The position numbers and the translations under genes were made by a program. A DNA stretch of 64,000 nucleotides, taken from NCBI GenBank assembly GCA_024236415.1, contig JACKKN010000018.1, positions 1 through 64,000 on the forward strand, given 5' to 3'. The number at the start of each line of letters is the position of its first letter. Position 1 is the stretch's first letter. The stretch is from Hyphomicrobiales bacterium (lineage in GTDB: Bacteria > Pseudomonadota > Alphaproteobacteria > Rhodospirillales > JACKKN01). The notes below the pieces were generated by a model that was not told where the DNA came from, searched no databases, and saw nothing but the letters and a program-made list of their open reading frames with translations. This document shows positions 45,456-55,328 of this stretch, piece after piece.

Positions 45456-46759
45456 CACGCCGGGCCGCCGTTCAGCAGGGTCAGGGCCGCCGCCGCCATC
45501 ACCTTGGCCGAGTTCACCATGTCGTCGATGGCCACGTATTCGTCGGGCTGGTGGGCCAGGTCCAGGATGCCCGGGCCATAGGCGATACAGTCCTCCAGGT
45601 GGCCGACGCGGAAGATGTGCTTCTGGTCGTAGGTGCCCGGCGACACTACCTGCTGCGCCGGCCTGCCCAGCACCTCCTGGATCCCCGCCTCCACCGCCCG
45701 CACCACGGGGGCGGAGGCGTCGGTCAGGGTCGGCAGGAATTCCAGCACGTCGCGGATTTCATAGGTGAAGTTGGGCCGGTCGCGGCGCAGGCGCTCCAGG
45801 ATCGCGACCACCTCGGCCTTGACCTGGACGATGTCCTCCTCGATCAGGAACCGGCGGTCGATGACCATGCGGCAACTGTCCGGCACCAGCGGGCTGGGCA
45901 GGCCGTCGAAGTCCTCGGCCAGGCCGCCGTGGATGGAGCTGATGTTCAGGGTCGACTGCTTGGCGCCCTCGGGCACCACCGGCATGGTGGTGCGCTTGGC
46001 GGCCAGCGCCGGCATCAGGTCGGTCTCGATCTCCTGCAGGAAGGCGCCCATGTGGCGCACGGCGCAGTCGCCCAGAAAGGGCATGGAGCCGTGGGCGATG
46101 CGGCCCTTGGTCTCGATCTCGGCCCACCACACGCCGCGGTGGCCGATGCACACCCGGTCCACGTTCAGGGGTTCGGGGATGATCACGTGGTCGACCCGGG
46201 GGCGCGAGAAGAACCCCTGCCCGGCCAGATAGCCGACGCCGCCGTAGCCTCCGCTTTCCTCGTCCACGGTGCCCGAGATCTCCAGCGCCCCGTTCCAGGG
46301 CAGGCCGGAATCGAGGATCGCCTCGACGGCGACGATCGAGGCCGCCAGGCCGCCCTTCATGTCGCACGACCCGCGGCCATAGACCTTGCCGTCGCGGACC
46401 TCGCCGCCAAAGGGGTCGACGGTCCAGCCGGCCCCGGCCGCCACCACGTCGATGTGGCTGTTGAAGTGGACGCAGGGCCCGGGGCCGCGGCCCTCGATGC
46501 GGGCCACCACGTTGGTGCGGGGATAGCGGTCGCTGTCGCCGATGCTGCCCTCGGCGCGCACGTACCGGACCTGGAATCCACGCGCCGCCAGGCGCCGCCC
46601 CACGAACTCGGCGCAGGGCGTATAGGCGTCGCCGGGGGGGTTGATGGTGGGAATCCGGATCAGGTCCCGGGTCAGGTCCACCAGGTCCCCGGCCCTGTCC
46701 TCCACGCGCCTGAACAGCGTCTCGCGCACGTCCGTGCCCAGCCTCCCGTTTCCACCCAT
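45455..46759 (-). CDS. M20 family deacylase (ArgE/DapE-like)
   Basis: 434 residues, starting at ATG 46759. Two-zinc peptidase with HFNSHIDVV (zinc His and Asp), GRGSCDMKGGLA (bridging Asp), DEESGGYGG (catalytic Glu) and a later His ligand near the end; an IAHGSMPFLG segment begins the dimer domain. Enzymes of this group hydrolyse N-acyl amino acids or short peptides. As first gene of the operon with a peptide importer and a P1 peptidase, it likely processes what the importer brings in. Confidence 0.9.
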   Translation of the reverse strand: MGGNGRLGTDVRETLFRRVEDRAGDLVDLTRDLIRIPTINPPGDAYTPCAEFVGRRLAARGFQVRYVRAEGSIGDSDRYPRTNVVARIEGRGPGPCVHFNSHIDVVAAGAGWTVDPFGGEVRDGKVYGRGSCDMKGGLAASIVAVEAILDSGLPWNGALEISGTVDEESGGYGGVGYLAGQGFFSRPRVDHVIIPEPLNVDRVCIGHRGVWWAEIETKGRIAHGSMPFLGDCAVRHMGAFLQEIETDLMPALAAKRTTMPVVPEGAKQSTLNISSIHGGLAEDFDGLPSPLVPDSCRMVIDRRFLIEEDIVQVKAEVVAILERLRRDRPNFTYEIRDVLEFLPTLTDASAPVVRAVEAGIQEVLGRPAQQVVSPGTYDQKHIFRVGHLEDCIAYGPGILDLAHQPDEYVAIDDMVNSAKVMAAAALTLLNGGPA

Positions 46760-47148
46760 GGCGTTGCCCGCCTTGGCCCTTACTGCACCGCGAACCGAAC
46801 ACGAGATCAAGCGAAAACTCGGCCCCGCCAGGCCCGCCGGCGGCCTGCCCCGACCCCGCGCGCCGCGGTTCCGGCCGCTGATTTTTTCCCCAAGGGGGGC
46901 ATGACAGGCGACCTAGGGTCTGCTAAACAAGCCGCTCGAACGCCGTTTCCTGTCCCAATCCACACCAGAGTCAGGCATTTCAACAAACTTTGGGTATCGT
47001 TCTAGGTCGAAATCACGGTATTATTTTGACAAGGGAAATCCCAAATGTATCTCCGGCAGAAAAAATCAATCGGAGAGCGGTGCTGAATGGGGAAGGCGCC
47101 TGACGTGAATTAGTCGAGGACAGGTTGAGTCAGAATGGGACCTGAGAA
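46760..47148. other. Divergent regulatory region between the M20 operon and the OmpA-like gene
   Basis: 389 bp without a gene. The left part is GC-rich like the neighbours. The right part (about 46910-47100) is clearly AT-richer, with TTTTTT at about 46880 and the candidate ompA promoter. No convincing palindromic operator was found. Confidence 0.6.
47026..47053 (+). promoter_or_regulatory. Candidate promoter of the OmpA-family gene
   Basis: A perfect -35 TTGACA (47026-47031) followed after 16 bp by TATCTC (47048-47053), a weak -10. It lies about 95 bp upstream of the start, in the AT-rich part of the gap. Confidence 0.4.
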
Positions 47149-48006
47149 ATGAAGCACCTGAAGAAGATTTTGATACTTGCCGTGGCCTTGCCCGTTGTGG
47201 CGGCGTGCGCGCGGTACGACCTCGCTGCGGTCAAGAGCATGGACTCCGTCGGTTCGCCGTTCCAGCAAGCGCTGCACAAGGAGTACGTCCAACTGGCCGA
47301 CCTTGAACAGGGCGAAGAGGACTGGAAGGACGCCGTCTACTTCAACGACCGCGCCCGCATGTCGGCCCAGGGCGAGACGGTCAGCCCGACCGCCATGGAC
47401 GAGCGCGTGATTCCCGACAACATGGTGGGCGCCCTGTCGTCTGCCCGCGCCGCCCTGATGGATGCCCTGAACGGTGGCGCCGGCGCCCGTAAGCCCGGGG
47501 CCGCGGCGCGCGCCCAGGCCGGGTTCGACTGCTGGATGCAGGAGCAGGAAGAAAACTTCCAGCCTGACGACATCGCCGCCTGCAAGAAGATGTACGACGA
47601 CGCCATGGCGGAGTTGGCCGAGAAGCCCATGGCCAAGCCCATGCCGAAGCCCATGCCGAAGCCGATGATGAAGCCCCATGCGGCCATCGTCATCCTGTTC
47701 GACTTCGACAGCGCCAAGCTTTCCGACAAGGCCATGTCGCAGGTCGCCGAGGCCGCTTCGTACCAGAAGCAGAAGGGTGGCGTGCTGAATGTGCACGGTC
47801 ACACCGACAAGGCCGGCAAGCCCGAGTACAACGAGAAGCTGTCGGCCGCCCGCGCCAACGCGGTCGCCGATGCGCTGGTCGCCCAGGGCGTGCAGCGTGG
47901 CTTCCTGGTGGTTTCGTCCTTCGGCGAAAGCAAGCCGGCCGTCGAGACCAAGGACGACGTCCGTCACCTGCTGAACCGCCGCGTGGTGATCAACTTCACC
48001 CGCTAA
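47149..48006 (+). CDS. OmpA family lipoprotein
   Basis: 285 residues. Lipoprotein signal peptide with lipobox VVAAC (Cys20). The middle (20-155) is helical and unlike the beta barrel of OmpA, followed by a low-complexity linker of MPKP units (about 160-176). The C-terminal OmpA/Pal domain has LFDFDSAKLSD, VLNVHGHTDKAGKPEYN and KLSAARANAVADALV, which bind peptidoglycan, and ends LLNRRVVINFTR. It most likely tethers the outer membrane to the cell wall. Followed by a strong terminator. Confidence 0.9.
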   Translation: MKHLKKILILAVALPVVAACARYDLAAVKSMDSVGSPFQQALHKEYVQLADLEQGEEDWKDAVYFNDRARMSAQGETVSPTAMDERVIPDNMVGALSSARAALMDALNGGAGARKPGAAARAQAGFDCWMQEQEENFQPDDIAACKKMYDDAMAELAEKPMAKPMPKPMPKPMMKPHAAIVILFDFDSAKLSDKAMSQVAEAASYQKQKGGVLNVHGHTDKAGKPEYNEKLSAARANAVADALVAQGVQRGFLVVSSFGESKPAVETKDDVRHLLNRRVVINFTR

Positions 48007-48029
48007 GTTCCGGTTCACGGATCCTTTCG

Positions 48030-48066
48030 AAGCGGCGCCGGCCTCCGGCGCCGCTTCTTCTTTGCC
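48030..48066 (+). terminator. Rho-independent terminator of the OmpA-family gene
   Basis: Perfect 12-bp stem AAGCGGCGCCGG (48030-48041) with CCGGCGCCGCTT (48045-48056), a three-base loop, then a pyrimidine-rich CTTCTTCTTT tail. 24 bases after the stop. Confidence 0.9.
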
Positions 48067-48086
48067 CGCCGGCCGGCGGCGGGCGA

Positions 48087-49072
<986 letters not shown>

Positions 49073-49076
<4 letters not shown>

Positions 49077-49459
49077 GCCAGGACGAGGCGCATCATGTGC
49101 AGGCCGACCACGAAGGCGACGATGGACACGGTCACCGAGGCGACGATGTAGGCCGCCGTCGCCACGACCTGTCCCCGCTCGACCAGGTAGTAGACGTCCA
49201 TGGAAAAGGTGGAGAAGGTGGTGAAGGCGCCCATGATGCCCACCACCATGAACGCCCGCACGGCCTCCACCGGCGACCAGACCAGGGCCATGAATTCCAG
49301 CAACCCGCCCAGGACGAAGCTGCCGACCACGTTCACGGCCAGGGTGGCATAGGGAAAGCCGGACCCCGCGAAGTGTCCGATGGCCGACATGGCCAGGAAA
49401 CGGGCGGTTGCGCCCAAGGCGCCCCCGGCGGCGACGGAAATCAGCATCTTGGCGGACAT
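49073..49459 (-). CDS. crcB: Fluoride channel CrcB/Fluc
   Basis: 128 residues, four membrane helices. GGALGATARFLAM, the pore Asn in NVVGSFVLGG, and GIMGAFTTFSTFSMD with the sodium-binding and phenylalanine-box residues are all visible. It exports fluoride as a dual-topology dimer in the inner membrane. No crcB (fluoride) riboswitch is evident upstream. It overlaps rluC by 4 bases. Confidence 0.94.
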
Positions 49460-49533
49460 GGCAGGCTTTTCAATGGGTTGCGGCGGCGCCGATTATGACC
49501 GAAACGCCCGGCCCTGCCAACCACGGGGACCGG

Positions 49534-50832
49534 TCATTCCGCTTCTCCCTGGCGCTGCCGGCGCAGCTTGTCCCAATAGGCCAGCCGCTTGCCGATCTCG
49601 CGCTCGAACCCGCGGTCGCGCGGGGCGTAGAAACGGGCCCGAGCCATGCCGTCGGGAAAGTAGTTCTGGCCCGAAAACCCGTCCTCGGCGTTGTGGTCGT
49701 AGGCGTAGCCGTCGCCATAGCCCATGTCCTTCATCATGCGCGTCGGCGCGTTCAGGATGTGCTTGGGCGGCATCAGGGAGCCGGTCTCGCGGGCGCTGCG
49801 CCTGGCCGCCGACTCGGCCAGGTAGGCGGCGTTGGACTTGGGCGCCGTGCCCAAATAGAGGACGCACTGGACCAGGGCCAGTTCGCCCTCGGGCGACCCC
49901 AGGCGGTCGTAGGCGTCCCAGGCGGCCAGGGCCTGGACCAGGGCCTGGGGATCGGCCAGGCCGATGTCCTCGCTGGCGAAGCGCACCAGACGCCGGGCGA
50001 TATAGGTGGGGTCCTCGCCGCCGGCCAGCATGCGCGCCATCCAGTACAGCGCCGCGTCGGTGTCCGACCCGCGCAGGGACTTGTGCAGGGCGCTGATCAG
50101 GTTGTAGTGGCTTTCCTGGCTCTTGTCATAGACGGGCATGCGCCGCTGCACCGCCTGGGCCAGGGCGGCGGGGTCCAGCGCCGGCTCGTGCGGCAGTTCG
50201 GCCAGGGTTTCGGCCATGTTCAGCAGGTAGCGTCCGTCGCCGTCGGCCATGGCGCGCAGGGCGGCGCGGGCGTCGCCATCCAGCGGCAGGGCGCGGCCCA
50301 GTTCCTTCTCGGCCCGCGCCAGCAGTTCCTCGAGGGCCGCGTCGTCCAGGCGGTTCAGCACCAGCACCCGGCAGCGGGACAGCAGCGCGGCGTTCAGCTC
50401 GAACGACGGGTTCTCGGTGGTGGCGCCCACCAGGACCACGGTGCCGTCCTCCACATAGGGCAGGAACCCGTCCTGCTGGGCCCGGTTGAAGCGGTGGATC
50501 TCGTCGATGAACAGCAGGGTCCCCCGCCCGGCGCCGCGCCGCTCGCGCGCCCGGTCGAACACCTTGCGCAGGTCCGCCACCCCCGAGAACACCGCCGACA
50601 GGGGCTCGAAGGCCATGTCGGTGTGTTCGGCCAGCAGGCGCGCCATGGTGGTCTTGCCGGTGCCCGGCGGCCCCCACAGGACGATGGACGACAGCTTGCC
50701 GCTGCCGATCATGCGGCCGATGGGGCCGTCGGCGTTGATCAGGTGATCCTGGCCCACCACCTGGGCCATGGTGGCCGGGCGCAGCCGGTCGGCCAGGGGA
50801 CGCGGCGCCTGGCTCTCGAACAGGGTGCTCAC
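49534..50832 (-). CDS. rarA: Replication-associated recombination protein A
   Basis: 432 residues. AAA+ ATPase with RPATMAQVVGQDHLI, Walker A LWGPPGTGKTT, Walker B FIDEIHRFNRAQQD, sensor 1 VGATTENPSFELN, then the C-terminal tetramer region (DIGLADPQAL, YLGTAPKSNAAY, PPKHILNAPT). It acts at stalled forks. GTG 50832 follows GAGGA. The preceding small membrane protein gene ends 10 bp upstream. Confidence 0.92.
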   Translation of the reverse strand: MSTLFESQAPRPLADRLRPATMAQVVGQDHLINADGPIGRMIGSGKLSSIVLWGPPGTGKTTMARLLAEHTDMAFEPLSAVFSGVADLRKVFDRARERRGAGRGTLLFIDEIHRFNRAQQDGFLPYVEDGTVVLVGATTENPSFELNAALLSRCRVLVLNRLDDAALEELLARAEKELGRALPLDGDARAALRAMADGDGRYLLNMAETLAELPHEPALDPAALAQAVQRRMPVYDKSQESHYNLISALHKSLRGSDTDAALYWMARMLAGGEDPTYIARRLVRFASEDIGLADPQALVQALAAWDAYDRLGSPEGELALVQCVLYLGTAPKSNAAYLAESAARRSARETGSLMPPKHILNAPTRMMKDMGYGDGYAYDHNAEDGFSGQNYFPDGMARARFYAPRDRGFEREIGKRLAYWDKLRRQRQGEAE

Positions 50833-50842
50833 GCGGCGGTCC

Positions 50843-51217
50843 TCATGGCAGGGTTCGATTGTAGCCGGCCAGGAAGGCTTCCAGATCGGAGCGGTAGCGC
50901 CGGACCCGAACCAGGCGGACCAGCCCCAGCACAAGGGAAATGGCCACCGGCACCAGGGCGGTCAGGGCTACCGCGGCGGCAAACCCGGGCAGAGAATTCC
51001 AGGGCCCCTCCAGGGGAGTCCAGTCCTCGGCCAGGTGGGAGATCACGGCCAGGCCGGCCGCCACGATGATCAGCGAGGCGACCAGCGCACCCGCCACCCG
51101 GCGCAGCGCGACCCGCCGTTCGGTGGCGATGAACTGGGCCTCCTCCCGCGCCAGGGTCAGCCGCAGGTTGTCGTCCTTGACGGCGGGGTTCGCGGGTTGA
51201 CCTTGGGCGACGGACAT
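50843..51217 (-). CDS. Small membrane protein, function unknown
   Basis: 124 residues with two membrane helices (AGALVASLIIVAAGLAVI and AAVALTALVPVAISLVLGLVRLV), a charged N-terminus and a short basic cytoplasmic tail. No family recognised. I chose ATG 51217 over GTG 51226. It lies between degP and rarA with gaps of 15 and 10 bp, so it is probably co-transcribed with both. Confidence 0.65.
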   Translation of the reverse strand: MSVAQGQPANPAVKDDNLRLTLAREEAQFIATERRVALRRVAGALVASLIIVAAGLAVISHLAEDWTPLEGPWNSLPGFAAAVALTALVPVAISLVLGLVRLVRVRRYRSDLEAFLAGYNRTLP

Positions 51218-51232
51218 GGGGGACACCCGTTA

Positions 51233-52666
51233 CTAGCGCACCACGACCTCGAGGACCTTGCCGTCGCGGCGCACGGCGACACGCCATTCGCGGGCGCCGC
51301 GCTCCAGCACCTCGCGCAGGTCCTGCACGGTGCGGACCTGCCGCCCGTTGATGGCGTGCACGTAGTCGCCGGGCTTGACGCCGATGCGGTTCGCCGGACT
51401 GCCGCGGCGCACCTTCATGACAATGACCCCCGGCTCGTACTTTGACAAGCTCTCCTCTTCGGCCAGGGCCGGCGACATGTTGGCCACCACGGCGCCGGTC
51501 AGGGGGGTGTGGCCGGCGATCTCGGCCGTATCGCGGGGCGGGTCCTCGGGCGCCGCGGCCAGGGCCATGGTCAGGTTGCGCCGCTTGCCGTTGCGCCACA
51601 CGGTCAGCTCGGCGGTCGTGCCCACGGGCAACATGGCGATGCGGAACTTCAGGGCCCCCGTGTCGTCGACCGGCCGGCCGTTGACCGCCAGCACGACGTC
51701 GCCGACCCGCAGCCCGCCGCGTTCGGCCGAGCTGCCGGGATGGATGGCGTTGACCAGGATGCCGACCGGCCGGTCCAGGCCCAGGGAGGCCGCGATGTCC
51801 CCGGTCACCGGCTGCCCCGCCGCCCCCAACCATGGCCGTACCAGCTTGCCGTTGCCGGCGCGGTAGGCGTTGACCACGGCCCGCACCATGTTGGCCGGGA
51901 TGGCGAAGCCGATGCCGTGGGACCCGCCGCTTTTCGAGAAGATGGCGGAATTGATGCCGACGACCTTGCCGTCCATGGTGATCAGCGCGCCGCCCGAATT
52001 GCCGGGGTTGATGGCGGCGTCGGTCTGGATGAAGAAATTCAGGTCCGAGATGCCGACCCGCGTGCGCGCCAGGGCCGAGACGATGCCGCTGGTCACCGTC
52101 TGGCCGACGCCGAACGGGTTGCCGATGGCCAGCACCAGGTCGCCCACCAGCAGGTCGTCGGAATCCTCGAGCTGCAGGAACGGCAGGTCGGTCCCGTCCG
52201 CCTCCAGGCGCAGCAGGGCCAGGTCGGTCTTTTCGTCGGTGACGGCCACCTCGGCGTCGAATTCGCGCCGGTCGGACAGGACCACGCGGATCTCGTCGGC
52301 GCCCTCGATGACATGCACGTTGGTGACGATCAGGCCATCGGCGCCGACGATGACGCCCGACCCCAGGGAGTTCTGGACCCGGGGGCGCGGCCGGTCCAGT
52401 TTCAGGCCGAACCCCTCGCCGAAGAAGCGGCGGAAGAAGGGATCGTCGAACAGCGGCGCCACCTGGCGCTGGCGGGTGACCTTGCGGGTGTAGATGTTGA
52501 CCACGGCCGGCGCCGCCTTGGCCACCAGGGGGGCGAAGGAAAGATGGATCTGGTCGCGCGATTCCGGCAACTGGCGCTGGGCCGCCGGCGCCGGCGACGC
52601 CAGCACCAGGGACGCCAACAGCAGCGGGAACCCCCGCGCCAGCCAATCAAGCACCGTTCGCCACAT
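51233..52666 (-). CDS. DegP/DegQ family periplasmic serine protease
   Basis: 477 residues, starting at ATG 52666 behind GGAAGG. A signal peptide (about 1-29, ending APAAQ) leads to a trypsin-like domain with His118 (NVHVI), Asp148 (KTDLALLR) and Ser224 (GNSGGAL), then two PDZ domains (about 280-370 and 395-477) with GILVNAIHPGS and IGVKPGDYVHAING. It degrades or refolds misfolded envelope proteins. The order rplQ-degP is common in this group of bacteria. No sigma-E site was recognised. Confidence 0.92.
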   Translation of the reverse strand: MWRTVLDWLARGFPLLLASLVLASPAPAAQRQLPESRDQIHLSFAPLVAKAAPAVVNIYTRKVTRQRQVAPLFDDPFFRRFFGEGFGLKLDRPRPRVQNSLGSGVIVGADGLIVTNVHVIEGADEIRVVLSDRREFDAEVAVTDEKTDLALLRLEADGTDLPFLQLEDSDDLLVGDLVLAIGNPFGVGQTVTSGIVSALARTRVGISDLNFFIQTDAAINPGNSGGALITMDGKVVGINSAIFSKSGGSHGIGFAIPANMVRAVVNAYRAGNGKLVRPWLGAAGQPVTGDIAASLGLDRPVGILVNAIHPGSSAERGGLRVGDVVLAVNGRPVDDTGALKFRIAMLPVGTTAELTVWRNGKRRNLTMALAAAPEDPPRDTAEIAGHTPLTGAVVANMSPALAEEESLSKYEPGVIVMKVRRGSPANRIGVKPGDYVHAINGRQVRTVQDLREVLERGAREWRVAVRRDGKVLEVVVR

Positions 52667-52760
52667 GGCAGGTCCCTTCCTTCCGTCCCGTCGCCGATTC
52701 GTGCGGCAAATATAGTCGGGTCGACCGGAAGAATCGATGCGCGGCGCGGGATTTCGGGCC

Positions 52761-52793
52761 GGAAACGGAAACGGGCGGTCCAAGGACCGCCCG
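52761..52793 (-). terminator. Terminator of the rpsM-rplQ operon
   Basis: Stem CGGGCGGTCC (52772-52781) with GGACCGCCCG (52784-52793). On the minus strand it is followed by TTTCCGTTTCC. It lies about 30 bp past the rplQ stop. Confidence 0.8.
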
Positions 52794-52821
52794 CGGCAAC
52801 CAATTGGCTTGTCGGCGCGCC

Positions 52822-53250
52822 CTATTCCTCGTCCTCGGCGGCGGCCAGCAACTCCTCGTGGCGGGCCTTGTCGTCGGCGCCCTTGACCTCGGGGTCACGG
52901 TCCACCAGTTCGATCACCGCCATGGGCGCGGCGTCACCGTGGCGGAAGCCGGCCTTCAACACCCGGGTGTAGCCGCCGGGCCGGTCCTTGTAGCGATCGG
53001 CCAGGCCGTCGAACAGCTTGCGCACGATCACGTCGTCGCACAGGAACGACGACGCCTGGCGCCGCGCGTGCAGGTTGCCGCGCTTGCCCAGGGTGATCAT
53101 CTTGTCCGCCACCTTGCGCAGCTCCTTGGCCTTGGGCAGGGTGGTGGTGATCTGTTCGTGGCGCAGCAGGGACACGGTCATGTTGGCCAGCATGGCCTTG
53201 CGGTGGCTGCTGGTGCGGTTCAGCTTGCGGCCGCTCATGCGGTGGCGCAT
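52822..53250 (-). CDS. rplQ: 50S ribosomal protein L17
   Basis: 142 residues. MRHRMSGRKLNRTSSHRKAMLANM is the standard L17 start (first residues), with GYTRVLKAGFRHGDAAPMA as a second family motif. It is placed last in the alpha operon. The C-terminal extension (KGADDKARHEELLAAAEDEE) is acidic and common in alphaproteobacteria. Confidence 0.97.
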   Translation of the reverse strand: MRHRMSGRKLNRTSSHRKAMLANMTVSLLRHEQITTTLPKAKELRKVADKMITLGKRGNLHARRQASSFLCDDVIVRKLFDGLADRYKDRPGGYTRVLKAGFRHGDAAPMAVIELVDRDPEVKGADDKARHEELLAAAEDEE

Positions 53251-53342
53251 GGGTCTAACTCCTTTGCAGTTCCGTCATCCGGTGCGCCGGACGAATCTTC
53301 TTGTTTTTCAGGGGGCTGGTTTCTCCGGTCAGTGACCGGCAC

Positions 53343-54359
53343 TCAAAAAGGGTCTTCGAGCTTCTTCGCCAACTCCTCGATATTCTCGGGGGGCCAGTTG
53401 GGAATCTCCATGCCCAGGTGGAGGCCCATCTGGGCCAGGACTTCCTTTATCTCGTTCAGCGACTTGCGGCCGAAGTTGGGGGTCCGCAGCATGTCCGCCT
53501 CGGTCTTCTGCACCAGGTCGCCGATGTAGATGATATTGTCGTTCTTCAGGCAGTTGGCCGAGCGGACCGACAGCTCCAGCTCGTCGACCTTGCGCAGCAG
53601 GTTCTTGTTGAACGGCAGCTCGTCGCGCTTCTCCTCGGCGGCCGAGGTGTCCGGCTCCTCGAAGTTGATGAACAACTGCAACTGGTCCTGCAGGATGCGG
53701 GCGGCCAGGGCGGCGCTGTCCTCGGGCGTCACCGACCCGTTGGTGGTGATTTCCAGGGTCAGCTTGTCGTGGTCGGTGACCTGGCCGACACGGGTGTTCT
53801 CGACCTTGTAGGCGACCTTGCGCACGGGCGAGAACACGGCGTCCACGGGGATCAGGCCGATGGGCGAGTCTTCGGCCCGGTTCTGGGACGCCGGGATGTA
53901 GCCCTTGCCGGACTCGACCATCATTTCCATGTTCAGGGTGGCGCCGTCGTCCAGGTGGCACAGCACCAGGCCGGGGTCCATGACCTCGATATCCGGGCCG
54001 GTCTCGATCATGCCGGCGGTAACCTCGCACGGGCCCTCGGCGCGCAGGTAGATGCGCTTGGAGTCCTCGGAGTGGCTGCGCAGGCCCATGGTCTTCAGGT
54101 TCAGCACGATGTCCGTCACGTCCTCGCGCACGCCGGGGACGGTGGAAAACTCGTGCAGCACGCCGTCGATCTGCACCGAGGTGACCGCCGCGCCCTGGAG
54201 GGACGACAGCAGCACGCGCCGCAGGGCGTTGCCGAGCGTCAGGCCAAACCCGCGCTCCAGCGGCTCGGCGACGATCTTGGCCGTGCGCGAGGGGTCCGTC
54301 CCCGGCACGACCTCGAGCTTCGTCGGTTTAATCAATTCCTGCCAGTTCTTCTGAATCAC
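53343..54359 (-). CDS. rpoA: RNA polymerase subunit alpha
   Basis: 338 residues. The N-terminal domain for assembly has LERGFGLTLGNALRRVLLSSL and the C-terminal domain for UP-element and activator contact has LTNFGRKSL-like TPNFGRKSLNEIKEVL. Start GTG 54359 (MIQKNWQELIKPTKLE) has GGGGA 7 bases upstream; an in-frame extension to 54422 is rejected because it matches no alpha subunit. A 10-bp hairpin lies in the gap before it. Confidence 0.96.
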   Translation of the reverse strand: MIQKNWQELIKPTKLEVVPGTDPSRTAKIVAEPLERGFGLTLGNALRRVLLSSLQGAAVTSVQIDGVLHEFSTVPGVREDVTDIVLNLKTMGLRSHSEDSKRIYLRAEGPCEVTAGMIETGPDIEVMDPGLVLCHLDDGATLNMEMMVESGKGYIPASQNRAEDSPIGLIPVDAVFSPVRKVAYKVENTRVGQVTDHDKLTLEITTNGSVTPEDSAALAARILQDQLQLFINFEEPDTSAAEEKRDELPFNKNLLRKVDELELSVRSANCLKNDNIIYIGDLVQKTEADMLRTPNFGRKSLNEIKEVLAQMGLHLGMEIPNWPPENIEELAKKLEDPF

Positions 54360-54425
54360 GAATGCGTCCCCATGACCAAGTCTTTGTCGAACAATCCCGT
54401 GGGTGTCGGGATCCTGGAACAAAGC

Positions 54426-54451
54426 GATCCGGCTCGACCGTGAGCCGGATC
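54426..54451 (-). other. Hairpin in the rpsK-rpoA gap
   Basis: Perfect 10-bp stem GATCCGGCTC (54426-54435) with GAGCCGGATC (54442-54451) and loop of 6. On the minus strand it is followed by GCTTTGTTCC, which is only weakly U-rich. It may be a partial terminator, an RNase site or a control element that sets rpoA output relative to rpsK. Confidence 0.6.
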
Positions 54452-54483
54452 ATCGGTGCTAAAAAATAGTGCCCGTCGATCCG

Positions 54484-54876
54484 TTACACGCGGCGCCGTT
54501 TGCGCGGCCGACACCCGTTGTGGGGGATCGGCGTCACGTCGCGGATCGCGGTGATGGTGAAGCCCACGGCCTGCAGGGCGCGCAGGGCCGACTCGCGCCC
54601 GGAACCGGGCCCCTTCACCTCGACCTCCAGGGTCTTCATGCCATGGTCCATGGCCTTCTTGCCGGCGTCCTCGGCGGCCACCTGGGCGGCATAGGGGGTC
54701 GACTTGCGCGACCCCTTGAAGCCCTGGCTGCCGGACGACGACCAGGCGATCGCGTTGCCCTGGGCATCCGTGATCGTGATCTTGGTGTTGTTGAACGTGG
54801 CGCTAACGTGCGCGACGCCCGACGCGATGTTTTTCCGCTCGCGCCGGCGCGGACGTTGCGTGGTAGCCTTCGCCAT
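54484..54876 (-). CDS. rpsK: 30S ribosomal protein S11
   Basis: 130 residues. GVAHVSATFNNTKITITD near the start and LRALQAVGFTITAIRDVTPIPHNGCRPRKRRRV at the end (in pieces) are the family marks. It lies 54 bp after rpsM. Uses ATG 54876. Confidence 0.97.
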   Translation of the reverse strand: MAKATTQRPRRRERKNIASGVAHVSATFNNTKITITDAQGNAIAWSSSGSQGFKGSRKSTPYAAQVAAEDAGKKAMDHGMKTLEVEVKGPGSGRESALRALQAVGFTITAIRDVTPIPHNGCRPRKRRRV

Positions 54877-54930
54877 TTTCTTCGATCCCCACTCGACCGC
54901 CCGGTGCGGACGGCAACTATACTTTCAGGA

Positions 54931-55299
54931 TTACTTCTTCTTGCCCGCAATGGGCTTGGCCGGCCCCTTACGCGTCCGCGCGTTGGTGTGCGTCCGCTGC
55001 CCCCGCACCGGCAGACCGCGCCGATGGCGCAGGCCGCGATAGCAGCCCAGGTCCATCAACCGCTTGATATTCATGGCCACTTCGCGCCGCAGGTCGCCCT
55101 CCACCTGGTAGTCGCGGTCAATGGTCTCGCGGATCAGGCCAACCTCGTCGTCGGTCAGCTCGTTGACCCGCCGCTCGGACGGAATCCCGGCCGTCGCGCA
55201 GATCGCGCGCGCCTTGGTCCGGCCGATGCCGTGAATATAAGTCAGTGCAATTTCGACCCGTTTCCCGGTCGGAATGTTCACACCAGCAATACGCGCCAA
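54931..55299 (-). CDS. rpsM: 30S ribosomal protein S13
   Basis: 122 residues. ARIAGVNIPTGKRVEIALTY opens the protein and RGLRHRRGLPVRGQRTHTNA is the conserved C-terminal motif. The start is TTG 55299 with AAGGAG upstream; TTG is rare for ribosomal protein genes and there is no in-frame ATG. First gene behind the promoter at 55364-55391. Confidence 0.96.
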   Translation of the reverse strand: MARIAGVNIPTGKRVEIALTYIHGIGRTKARAICATAGIPSERRVNELTDDEVGLIRETIDRDYQVEGDLRREVAMNIKRLMDLGCYRGLRHRRGLPVRGQRTHTNARTRKGPAKPIAGKKK

Positions 55300-55328
55300 A
55301 GCTGCTTCTCCTTACAGTTTGGTTGCTA

